From the NCBI RefSeq assembly GCF_010725055.1, contig NZ_BJKB01000005.1, positions 1 to 64,000 of the forward strand: a stretch of 64,000 nucleotides of DNA, in the 5' to 3' direction. The notes beneath the pieces are model-generated. The model was not told the origin of the DNA. It did no database searches and worked only from the letters and a program-made list of their open reading frames with translations. Made by a program: the position numbers and the translations under genes. Shown here piece by piece: positions 17,844 through 26,410 of this stretch. This DNA comes from Gelidibacter japonicus. GTDB taxonomy: Bacteria; Bacteroidota; Bacteroidia; Flavobacteriales; Flavobacteriaceae. Numbering within the stretch: position 1 is the first letter of the stretch; each line of letters opens with the position of its first letter.

Positions 17844-20786
17844 TTAAAATTTCGCATTTAATCCAAAAGATATCGAAGTTGTTCGCGGATAATAAGACAG
17901 CGCATCTATTCCTGGTTCTATCCCTCCTAAATTCACCTCTGGGTCTATGCCCTTATATTTTGTTATTGTAAAAACATTTTGTGCTGATGCAAATACGCTT
18001 AAGCTGGAAATTACTTTAGAATCAATTTTAAAATTGTGGTTTAAAGTAATATTATCCAATTTTAAAAAAGTCGCGTCTTCGATATATTTTGATGAATAAG
18101 TAATATTTCCAATAAACTCTGGATTTTCGTATTGTGAATGCACAACATTTTTAAGTCCTATAACATTCCATGATTCGTAATAAAGCCTATATGAATTTAA
18201 AACGTCTCCACCAATACCTGCGCGCATTGCAAAACTTAAATCCCAGTTTTTGTAACTCATAGAGTTACTCCATCCAATAATTGCATCTGGATTAGCATTT
18301 CCAATCTTTTCCCAATCACTTTTATCTACTTCTCCTAAAGGATTTTGATTTTTAAATACATCAACACCATCTTCACTTACCCCTAACCACACTGGACCAT
18401 AAAAAGACCCAAGTTCTTGACCCTCTTGAATTCGCTGTGTATTCACAGTAACTGCTCCTCCCACGAAACCGCGTTCATAAGATGTTTGTGTAAATTCAGC
18501 ATTTGATATTTTATCCAAGATATTTTTATTATGACTTGCGGTAAGCGTCATAGCCCACTTAAAATCAGAATTGTTAATGATTAATCCATTTAAAGTTACC
18601 TCAACACCAGAATTACTAATTGTCCCCACGTTTGTGAACAACTCATTGAATAAATAAGGTGGCACGGGCACTTCAAAGTTCCATAGGAGATCCTCTGTTT
18701 TACGCTTATAAAATTCTATACTTCCTCCAAATCTTTGATTAAAAAGAGAAAAATCAACACCTAAGTTATACTCCTTCTTTTTTTCCCACCTCAAATCAGG
18801 ATTTGGGTTTTGTCCCGGGCCATATGAATTGATCCATTTTTGATTGTAATACAAACTCCCTACTCTTTTCAATAAGATAAGGGACTGATAAGATCCAAAG
18901 TCCTGATTACCAGTGACACCATAACCCAGACGTATCTTTAGATTATCCAACCATTCAACATCTTTCAAAAATTGCTCTTCATTTAACCTCCAACCTACGC
19001 TAACAGCTGGAAATAAACCCCATTTATTGTTATCTCCAAATTTTGAAGATCCTTCGCGTCTCAGAGACGCGGACAATAAATATTTTTCTTGATAATTATA
19101 CATAACTCTACCAAAAAATGAAATCAATCGACTCATTCCCTTATATGATCCTAAACTCGCATTACCCTTAGATAATCCTAAGCCCGCACCAATGTTATTG
19201 TATAAAAATGAATCTGAATCAAATTCCGAATTGCTCATTGAAGAACTATTATATTCACTTTCCTGAAAGGAATAACCTGCAATAACCCCTAAAGTATGAT
19301 CACCAAAGTTTTCATGAAAATCTAAAACACTTTCAAGTTGTGTATCTCGATTTCTTCCGTTTGAAATTTCTGCTTTGCCTCCTGACCCAAGTGAATTAGG
19401 ATAAAAATTAGTTCTATAAGAACTGTCTTCCCATTCAGATTTTTGTTCTGATACAAAATTATCCCAAGTCAAATAGTCTGTGATCTTTGTTGTTATTCTT
19501 AAATTTGTTAATAGTTCATTGGTTTTACCGTCTCTAATTCTTTCATTGAGCAAAGCCACTGGATTGTAGTACTCTATACCCGAAACAAAAGAATAGCCCC
19601 CTGTTTCAGGGTTGGAATCATCATAGACGGGTTGAGTTGGATTCTGTATGAATGCCTGTCTGAAAACATCATAACTTGCAGGCTTGTAATTTCTACTACT
19701 ACTAGTTAAATTGAAATCCAACTTAATGATATCATTAAATAAGCTCTGAACAATATTTGTCTTTACCAATAATCTGTTGGATTCATTTTGTTTCAACAAA
19801 CCTTCATTTTTATCGTGGGTAAATGATGTTCGGTGTGACAAAACCTCATCTCCTCCTGAGAAAGATAGTGTGTTTTGAAAACTAATTGGACTTGACCTAG
19901 TAATTTCTTTAAACCAGTCTGTCTTACTCCCATAGAGACTACCGGTTTTTGATGGCTGATAGGTGTTAATAGCATCCACAAATTCATCAGCTGTGAGGTT
20001 TCTGACACTTTTGGGAGCAACTTGAGTTGATATCCGGGATGAATATTCAAAAGTCATTTTACCACTCTTCGCTCGTTTAGTTGTGATGATAATCACTCCA
20101 TTTGTTCCTCTTGTCCCATATATTGCAGCTGCAGAACCATCTTTTAGAACATCAAAAGATTCAACATCTTGAAAATTTATATTCTTTAAATCAGCTCCTA
20201 TTACTCCATCAATTATTATCAATGGCTCCTGCCCAGAAGTTAAGGTGTTTGCACCTCTCAGTAAAATTTGATAACCCGACATGGGATCTGCCCCATTTGG
20301 CGCAGTAATAGACAACCCTGCAACTTTTCCTTGAATTAGCCCCATGGGATCACTATAAGCTCCTTTATTAAATTCATCAGATTTGATTGAAGTAACCGCA
20401 CCAGTATTTTCCTTTTTTGTAGACTTTCCATAACCAATTAAAAGGACCTCATCTAAACCCTCAATAGATTCCTGAAGAACAACATTGACAATCGAGTTCG
20501 TTGCATTAACTTCTATCTCCTGAGTATTATATCCAACGTAAGAAAAAACTATAATTGCGATTGAAGGGGCTATTATTTGATAATTTCCATCAAAATCTGT
20601 AAGAGCGCCGGTTTGTGAGTTTTTAACATAAACATTGACACCGGCAAGAGGCATTCCTTCCTCATTTGTCACCTGTCCAGTAATATTTATATTTTGCGCA
20701 AAAAGGGTACTAGTTGTAAAAATAAATATTAGAAGGAATGTCACTATTCTAAAGTCCTTTAATTTAAAGATAAGATGTGTTGCCAT
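17844..20786 (-). CDS. SusC/RagA-family TonB-dependent outer-membrane transporter
   Basis: 980 aa. A signal peptide ends near FAQN; residues about 32-110 form a carboxypeptidase-regulatory-like beta-sandwich (ITGQVTNEEGMPLAGVNVYVK); then comes the plug domain (EVLLIGYGK, with the family's DG-x-AAAIYG-x-RG-x-NGVIIITTK motif near 225), followed by a 22-strand barrel ending in F. It imports the substrate captured by SusD using TonB energy. Its position directly after ribokinase and before susD makes it the core of the ribose locus. Confidence 0.94.
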   Translation of the reverse strand: MATHLIFKLKDFRIVTFLLIFIFTTSTLFAQNINITGQVTNEEGMPLAGVNVYVKNSQTGALTDFDGNYQIIAPSIAIIVFSYVGYNTQEIEVNATNSIVNVVLQESIEGLDEVLLIGYGKSTKKENTGAVTSIKSDEFNKGAYSDPMGLIQGKVAGLSITAPNGADPMSGYQILLRGANTLTSGQEPLIIIDGVIGADLKNINFQDVESFDVLKDGSAAAIYGTRGTNGVIIITTKRAKSGKMTFEYSSRISTQVAPKSVRNLTADEFVDAINTYQPSKTGSLYGSKTDWFKEITRSSPISFQNTLSFSGGDEVLSHRTSFTHDKNEGLLKQNESNRLLVKTNIVQSLFNDIIKLDFNLTSSSRNYKPASYDVFRQAFIQNPTQPVYDDSNPETGGYSFVSGIEYYNPVALLNERIRDGKTNELLTNLRITTKITDYLTWDNFVSEQKSEWEDSSYRTNFYPNSLGSGGKAEISNGRNRDTQLESVLDFHENFGDHTLGVIAGYSFQESEYNSSSMSNSEFDSDSFLYNNIGAGLGLSKGNASLGSYKGMSRLISFFGRVMYNYQEKYLLSASLRREGSSKFGDNNKWGLFPAVSVGWRLNEEQFLKDVEWLDNLKIRLGYGVTGNQDFGSYQSLILLKRVGSLYYNQKWINSYGPGQNPNPDLRWEKKKEYNLGVDFSLFNQRFGGSIEFYKRKTEDLLWNFEVPVPPYLFNELFTNVGTISNSGVEVTLNGLIINNSDFKWAMTLTASHNKNILDKISNAEFTQTSYERGFVGGAVTVNTQRIQEGQELGSFYGPVWLGVSEDGVDVFKNQNPLGEVDKSDWEKIGNANPDAIIGWSNSMSYKNWDLSFAMRAGIGGDVLNSYRLYYESWNVIGLKNVVHSQYENPEFIGNITYSSKYIEDATFLKLDNITLNHNFKIDSKVISSLSVFASAQNVFTITKYKGIDPEVNLGGIEPGIDALSYYPRTTSISFGLNAKF

Positions 20787-20818
20787 ATTCTTTGGTTTTT
20801 ATTAGTTAGTTTAAATTA

Positions 20819-21730
20819 TTAGTTATCCGTTAGTTCTTTTTTATATGGAATTGAGGATTGAGCACCCATTTTTTGCACACATAGTCCAGATGCCTTTACG
20901 GCTAACTTTACAGACTCCACAATTGACTTCCCCTCCGAGAGGCCTACACACAAAGTTCCATTAAAGCAATCACCGGCTGCAGTAGTATCAACAGCAGTAA
21001 TTTTCCTTGCAGCTATTTCGAAATACTTATCTCCTTCTTTTACAAACGCTCCAAGCGCCCCCATTGTAATTACCACATTAGACACGCCTTTACCACTAAT
21101 AACATCGGCAGCCTCCTTTGCTTTTTCATAATCCTTGACTTTTATTCCTGACAGTATTTCAGCCTCACTTTCATTAGGTGTAATAAGAAAAAGACCTTTT
21201 AATAATTTTTCAGGCAAACTTCTTGCTGGAGCTGGATTCAGAATCACGGGTATATTTTTTTCAAAGGCCAATTCAGACACATATTCTACAGTTTCAATAG
21301 GTATCTCCAATTGCATTAAAATCAAATCAGCAATACCAATTTGAGTCTTAAACTTCTCAATATCCTTTGGCATTAAATTGGCATTAGATCCAGATGCTAC
21401 AGAAATACAATTTTCACCCTCAGAATTAACCATAATAAGCGCTACTCCAGAGGGATTTTTAGAATCAGACAATATTAAATCAATGTTTATTCCTTCCGAA
21501 TTGTATAACTCCAGAGATTGCCTACCGAACACATCGTTTCCGGTTTTGGCAATAAATGTAACATTACCTCCTTGACGAGCGGCAGCAACCGCCTGATTAG
21601 CCCCTTTTCCCCCCGGATTCATCAAAAATGTACCTCCAATAACCGTTTCCCCTGGCGTTGGCAATCGGTCACTTTTAATAACCATATCTGTGTTGCAACT
21701 ACCTATAACAAATATTTTCTTCTTATTCAT
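20819..21730 (-). CDS. rbsK: Ribokinase (PfkB family)
   Basis: 303 aa, the normal length for ribokinase, which phosphorylates D-ribose to ribose 5-phosphate with ATP for entry into the pentose phosphate pathway. Visible motifs are GSCNTDMV at the N-terminus (substrate pocket), the PfkB signature GGKGANQAVAAARQGG near residues 40-55, and the catalytic DTTAAGDCFNG near 245 with the base Asp. It has the same N-terminal GG hinge as family members. It is the first gene of the leftward operon and the clearest evidence that the locus feeds on ribose. A cytoplasmic location is expected from the lack of a signal peptide. Confidence 0.92.
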   Translation of the reverse strand: MNKKKIFVIGSCNTDMVIKSDRLPTPGETVIGGTFLMNPGGKGANQAVAAARQGGNVTFIAKTGNDVFGRQSLELYNSEGINIDLILSDSKNPSGVALIMVNSEGENCISVASGSNANLMPKDIEKFKTQIGIADLILMQLEIPIETVEYVSELAFEKNIPVILNPAPARSLPEKLLKGLFLITPNESEAEILSGIKVKDYEKAKEAADVISGKGVSNVVITMGALGAFVKEGDKYFEIAARKITAVDTTAAGDCFNGTLCVGLSEGKSIVESVKLAVKASGLCVQKMGAQSSIPYKKELTDN

Positions 21731-21782
21731 AAATTATTTTATTATCACAATGAATGTATTGTTTAATTTAAAACTGAAATGA

Positions 21783-21812
21783 CAAATTTTTTATAAAAAA
21801 CACAAGGTCAAA
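21783..21812 (-). promoter_or_regulatory. Candidate promoter for the ribose operon
   Basis: On the minus strand a TTTG (21812-21809) is followed after 18 bp by AAAATTTG (21790-21783), close to the Bacteroidota TTTG / TAnnTTTG pattern though the TA is missing. It would start transcription about 45-50 bases before ribokinase. A perfect 12-bp palindrome AATCAATTGATT lies just upstream at 21830-21841 and could be an activator site. Confidence 0.35.
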
Positions 21813-21942
21813 TCATCACTTGGATTAACAATCAATTGATTATTATGGCTTTAATAGTATTTATTTTAATTGTTTTTATATTTATAAATAACTTTTTATA
21901 TAGTATTTTAAATCAATAATTAAGTAAATGATAAAACAAAAT

Positions 21943-23514
21943 TTATCTGCCTGGATTAATAACCCTTCTGACGGAATCAATTACAGTACCGTCAACCCAT
22001 TTAATCACCGCAACAACCTCTTCTCCAAATATTGGTTTACTCGGAACACCACAAATTCGTTCCGCTTCATCTTTTAATTCATAGATTGATTTAATTGGCA
22101 ATCCAGAACCCTTTGTTTTCTCAATCAAATCTTTTCGCAAAGGATTAATAGCAATACCTCTTTCCGTTATTATAACATCAATCAATTCCCCTGGACCACA
22201 AACGGTTGTGACACGATCCTTAATTACTGGTATTCTATCACGAAATAAAGGGATAGGTAAAATTGTACATTTAGAAAAAAGACAGTTTTGCCAACCACCT
22301 AAACCATGTAATAATAGACCGTCTGAATGGGTAGCCACATTTCCATTAAAATTGACATCCACTTCGGTGGCTCCCAAAACAACCACATCTACCAGTTGAG
22401 CGAAATTGCCTTTGCCGTGAAAATTATAACTTGTAAATGGACTGGTATCAGCATGATTAGGATTTAGCCTCATCGAATTCACGCCATCTAAATCGAAAGT
22501 CTGTCCATCCAAAATGAAATCTAACAAATTATCCCTTAACATATTTACCAAAAACTTATTACTGCCACCTCTAGCAAAGCGTGCCTTTATTCCTTTTCTT
22601 TTTAGAATTTCTGCAAAATAAAAACTAACAGCCAAAGATGTTCCGCCAGCTCCTGCCTGAAAAGAAAATCCGTTTTTGATTATTCCTGCCTGTTCACAAA
22701 AACGAGCTGTCAGTTTAGCAAGAAATAATCGATCGGGACTTTTTGTAATTGCTGTGGTTCCAGATAATATCCTTTCGGGCAAACCAATCTTATCTACTTT
22801 TACAACATAATCAACATTGTTACCTTGAATTTGCCAAGGCAAACAAGGAAAAGGCACTAGATTATCCGTTACAACAATAACTTTATTGGCATATTGAGAA
22901 TCTGCTAACGCAAAACCCAACAAACCGCAAGCAGAAGGCCCATCAACACCATTAGCATTTCCAAAGCTATCTGCTGTTGGTGCTGCAATTACAGAAATAT
23001 CTATTTGGACCTCACCATCTTGAATAGCTTGATATCGTCCTCCATGAGACCGTAGAACGCCCACGCCTTTCATTTTTCCGTGTGAAACATATTCCCCGAG
23101 CGCTCCATTTAGACTACCCTCTATATGGTGGATTGTACCATTGTCTAAGTATTTGATCAATTTAGAATGGCATTCAAATGAAGCCGAAGGAAACCATATC
23201 AAATTTTTTACGTTTAATTCGGAAGCAATTTCAAATATCCTATTAGCAATTAGATCCCCGTTTCTAAAATGATGATGTGTAGAAACTGTCATCCCATCTC
23301 TCAATCCGGATTTAATTAACGCTTCTTTTAAACCTTGAATCAACTTATTTCCATCTTCAGGAAAGTCAATGCATGTAGCAACTTTAGGAGCATGTTTAAA
23401 GCCTTCAGGTCTGTGCTTGTTAACTCCTTTGAAAGGAATCACATTCATATTATTTACAGTACTAGGCACCTCTCTATCAAGAGAATTAATAAGCATCATA
23501 TTTTCTCGTTTCAT
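21943..23514 (-). CDS. citF: Citrate lyase alpha subunit (citrate CoA-transferase)
   Basis: 523 aa, the usual CitF length. CitF moves the acyl group from acetyl-ACP to citrate, giving citryl-ACP for cleavage by CitE. Recognisable family stretches are STHHHFRNGD near residue 78, GVLRSHGGR near 153, FSFQAGAGG near 285 and a C-terminal GIAINPLR. It ends the citrate operon, 9 bp after the CitD-CitE gene, and 212 bp upstream of ribokinase on the same strand, so read-through into the ribose operon is possible. No ligase (citC) or prosthetic-group enzymes (citG, citX) are nearby, so maturation factors must be encoded elsewhere, if the enzyme is active. Confidence 0.9.
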   Translation of the reverse strand: MKRENMMLINSLDREVPSTVNNMNVIPFKGVNKHRPEGFKHAPKVATCIDFPEDGNKLIQGLKEALIKSGLRDGMTVSTHHHFRNGDLIANRIFEIASELNVKNLIWFPSASFECHSKLIKYLDNGTIHHIEGSLNGALGEYVSHGKMKGVGVLRSHGGRYQAIQDGEVQIDISVIAAPTADSFGNANGVDGPSACGLLGFALADSQYANKVIVVTDNLVPFPCLPWQIQGNNVDYVVKVDKIGLPERILSGTTAITKSPDRLFLAKLTARFCEQAGIIKNGFSFQAGAGGTSLAVSFYFAEILKRKGIKARFARGGSNKFLVNMLRDNLLDFILDGQTFDLDGVNSMRLNPNHADTSPFTSYNFHGKGNFAQLVDVVVLGATEVDVNFNGNVATHSDGLLLHGLGGWQNCLFSKCTILPIPLFRDRIPVIKDRVTTVCGPGELIDVIITERGIAINPLRKDLIEKTKGSGLPIKSIYELKDEAERICGVPSKPIFGEEVVAVIKWVDGTVIDSVRRVINPGR

Positions 23515-23523
23515 TCTTCATAG

Positions 23524-24738
23524 TTATTTACATGTCCAATTTTCATCTAACCTACCTAATTCAATTGCATGTTTAATTATATGTTTTGCTTTTTCAACTA
23601 CCGGAACGTCAATCATTTTAGTCCCCAACGAAATAACGCCCAATCCTTTTTCAATCGCCAAATTATATGCGACAATAATCGATTTAGCTTCTTCAATTTC
23701 ATCATCAGAAGGCGCGAAATATCTTCTAATAATCTCAATCTGTCTCGGATGAATACATCCCATGCCTTCAAAGCCTAAAGACTTGGATGCAAGTACATTT
23801 TCCTTTAACCCCTCCAAATCTTCTACATCACTAAAAACTGAGTCTATAGGCTGAATTCCAAAGGCTTTACATGTTGTAATAATTTGTGACCTTGCAAAAA
23901 GTGATTCTATACCTAAATGGGTTCTACTTACGCCCAGATCAGCTGTTAAATCTTCCAATCCAATAGCAATTGCAACGATCGTATTTGAAGACTTAGCTAT
24001 TTCTACAATGTTTAAAACACCTTTAGCGCTTTCAATTATTGGCATTAACCAAACGGGATTGATTGTTTTTGATTTTTTCTGAATCATTTCTATATGACCT
24101 ACAATTGTTTTGATCTGAACTTCATTTTCACACTTAGGAATTAATATAACATTTACATTATGAGGAATTAAATATGGCAAATCCTTTAACCCTTCTGGAA
24201 ATTGATTTATCCTAACCATTCTTTCTGCACCTAAAAAATTCAAACTTCTAAGAGCATTTCTCACTAAAAAACGTGCTTCATGCTTCTTTAAATATGCCAC
24301 AGAATCTTCTAAATCCAAGATGACACCGTCAGGCTGATGAATTCCAGAATTAATCATTAGGCTAGGTGTATTACCAGGCAAATACAACCTTGTAATTCGA
24401 TTCCGCTTTTTATTGGTTATCAACGTGTTCTCAGTAATCAGCTCTTGTAAAAACTCCTTATCTGAAGCTTTCGATTGCTTTATAACAGACTCAAGCCTAG
24501 CTGCTATAACAAAATCTAAAGCGCCACTATCTTCGATATCTAGTACCGCATGTTTTACTTCAAAATAATCAAGAATCTTAAGACATAATAACCTTATATG
24601 TTCGCCATAAATCGATTCAACCTTGCTAGACAAGGTCAGTTTTATGCCTCCTTCAGTCTTTAATTCAAAAGTCATAAAACAATCAGATCTCACTTTTTCA
24701 CCTCTATTTCCAGCAGAAAACCTATTGATTTCTTCCAT
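23524..24738 (-). CDS. citE: Citrate lyase acyl-carrier (CitD) - lyase beta subunit (CitE) fusion
   Basis: 404 aa. Residues about 1-90 match the acyl-carrier gamma subunit CitD (FSAGNRGEKVRSDCFMTF, then YGEHIR and the DSGALDFVIAARLE end). Residues about 105-400 are the HpcH/HpaI-type CitE barrel (RRNRITRLYLPGNTPSLM-like start, GVILDLEDSV near 140, MPIIESAKGVLN near 225, GMGCIHPRQI near 345). CitE cleaves citryl-ACP to oxaloacetate and acetyl-ACP. The two are usually separate genes; the fusion is notable. The classical prosthetic-group Ser of CitD lies in an E-S-x-D context, whereas here the motif is V-R-S-D, so Ser18 is the likely attachment residue. Confidence 0.85.
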   Translation of the reverse strand: MEEINRFSAGNRGEKVRSDCFMTFELKTEGGIKLTLSSKVESIYGEHIRLLCLKILDYFEVKHAVLDIEDSGALDFVIAARLESVIKQSKASDKEFLQELITENTLITNKKRNRITRLYLPGNTPSLMINSGIHQPDGVILDLEDSVAYLKKHEARFLVRNALRSLNFLGAERMVRINQFPEGLKDLPYLIPHNVNVILIPKCENEVQIKTIVGHIEMIQKKSKTINPVWLMPIIESAKGVLNIVEIAKSSNTIVAIAIGLEDLTADLGVSRTHLGIESLFARSQIITTCKAFGIQPIDSVFSDVEDLEGLKENVLASKSLGFEGMGCIHPRQIEIIRRYFAPSDDEIEEAKSIIVAYNLAIEKGLGVISLGTKMIDVPVVEKAKHIIKHAIELGRLDENWTCK

Positions 24739-24756
24739 AATAATATGATTAATGTT

Positions 24757-26262
24757 TTACACTTGCGATGCCCAAGTAGGCAATTCCAATTCAATACCAA
24801 GCCATGGAATAATCACAAAATAAAATACCAATGGCAGCATTAACAAAATAATTAAATTTAACCAAAAACCACACTTTATCATCTCTGGAACTGAGACTCG
24901 ATTACTTGCAAAAACTACAGTATTTGGTCCAGTAGCGGCTGGCATCATAAAGGCACATGAACAAACTACCGTTGCCGGAATCATAAAAAGTAATGGATTC
25001 ATATTTGCTGCTAGAGCTGTACTTGCCAAAATAGGAAGAAGAATGTTAGCACTAGCGGTATTAGAATTAAACTCTGTAAAAGTCAAAACAAAAGCTATAA
25101 CAACAATAAGAATGGTAAAAAAGGAAAAATTACTAACAAAATTGAGCTGACCACCCAACCAATTTGCTAAGCCAGTAGCATCAAATCCATTAGCAACAGC
25201 ATAACCACCACCTACAATGATAACCACACCCCAAGGAACCTGTTTGGCTTCTTCCCAATTTAATAACTTTCTATCTTTATTTGCGGGAACAATAAACAGC
25301 AATATCGCCGAAGCCATTGCAATAGTCCCATCATGTACTCGGTCGGAAATTCCTAAAATTTCAGTCCAACCATAAACATGAAATTCTCCTATATAAATTG
25401 CATCTTTAAATACCCAAGCAAAGACAGTTAAGACAGCGATATACAAAACTCGTTTTTCCCCTGACTTGATGTGACCTAAATCTATTAACTCTTCCCTAAC
25501 AACATTTAAATTATCACTTAATTTGCCCTTTATTTTAAAGTATTTTATAATAAACAGCCAAAAAATCGGTAAAAAGATGAAGACTACTGGAACGCCAATT
25601 TTCAACCATTTAAAGAAATTGAATGTCGGAGCTTCGGGGAAAAGCTTTTCAAATATTCCTATAAAAATCATATTGGTTGGAGAACCTATTAAGGTGGCAA
25701 GCCCTCCTATGGATGCCGAATAAGCAATGGACAGCATCAAGGCAGGTGCGAAATCGTTTTTGCCGCCAGTTATATTTTCGTCCTTCTCAATAATTGACAG
25801 ACCTATGGGCAACATCATTAACGCCGTTGTAATATTAGCTATCCACATTGATACAAATGCCGTAGCAACCATCATACTTAATATTATCCTCGAACGGCTG
25901 GTACCGAAGAAAGTGAGTATTTTTAATGCTATCCTTTTATGTAAGTTCTGAACTTCTATAGCTTTAGCTAAGAAAAAGATTGCCAAAAACATGAGAACAT
26001 AGTTGTGTCCGTAATTTGAAGAAGTTTCTGAGGGTGAAAGAATATTAAAAAATGGAAACAAAACAAGTGGAACAAATGCAGTCACATAAACGGGTACAGC
26101 TTCTGTAATCCACCAAACACTCATGAGCACAACTACAGCTGCAGTCCCTTTTGCTTCATAGCTCATACCTTCTGGCGTTGGCAAAAGTTGAATAATAATA
26201 AAAAGTGAAAAACCGAGAACTATTCCAATATTTTTTTTCAAAGCGCCTATATTTATTCTCAA
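24757..26262 (-). CDS. SLC13/DASS-family di- or tricarboxylate transporter
   Basis: 501 aa with about 11-13 membrane segments. Family motifs are WWITEAVPVYVTAFVPL near residue 50, ANITTALMMLPIG near 145, ATLIGSPTN near 190 (substrate/Na binding SNT-like loop) and FNSNTASANILLPI near 400. It probably co-transports citrate or a related carboxylate with Na+. It heads the leftward citrate operon, 18 bp before the CitD-CitE gene, which supports citrate as substrate. It is divergent from the 509-aa helical protein across 148 bp. Confidence 0.87.
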   Translation of the reverse strand: MRINIGALKKNIGIVLGFSLFIIIQLLPTPEGMSYEAKGTAAVVVLMSVWWITEAVPVYVTAFVPLVLFPFFNILSPSETSSNYGHNYVLMFLAIFFLAKAIEVQNLHKRIALKILTFFGTSRSRIILSMMVATAFVSMWIANITTALMMLPIGLSIIEKDENITGGKNDFAPALMLSIAYSASIGGLATLIGSPTNMIFIGIFEKLFPEAPTFNFFKWLKIGVPVVFIFLPIFWLFIIKYFKIKGKLSDNLNVVREELIDLGHIKSGEKRVLYIAVLTVFAWVFKDAIYIGEFHVYGWTEILGISDRVHDGTIAMASAILLFIVPANKDRKLLNWEEAKQVPWGVVIIVGGGYAVANGFDATGLANWLGGQLNFVSNFSFFTILIVVIAFVLTFTEFNSNTASANILLPILASTALAANMNPLLFMIPATVVCSCAFMMPAATGPNTVVFASNRVSVPEMIKCGFWLNLIILLMLPLVFYFVIIPWLGIELELPTWASQV

Positions 26263-26410
26263 ATTTATCAGAATTAAATTACCATATTCATCAAAAAATT
26301 AACTAATTTCATATACTCAAAATCATTCTTTAATTTCTAAAGAACTATATACCAGCACTTTGCAAGGTAAATGCGATTAAAATATTATATATCTAAAATA
26401 AATTTTCGAA

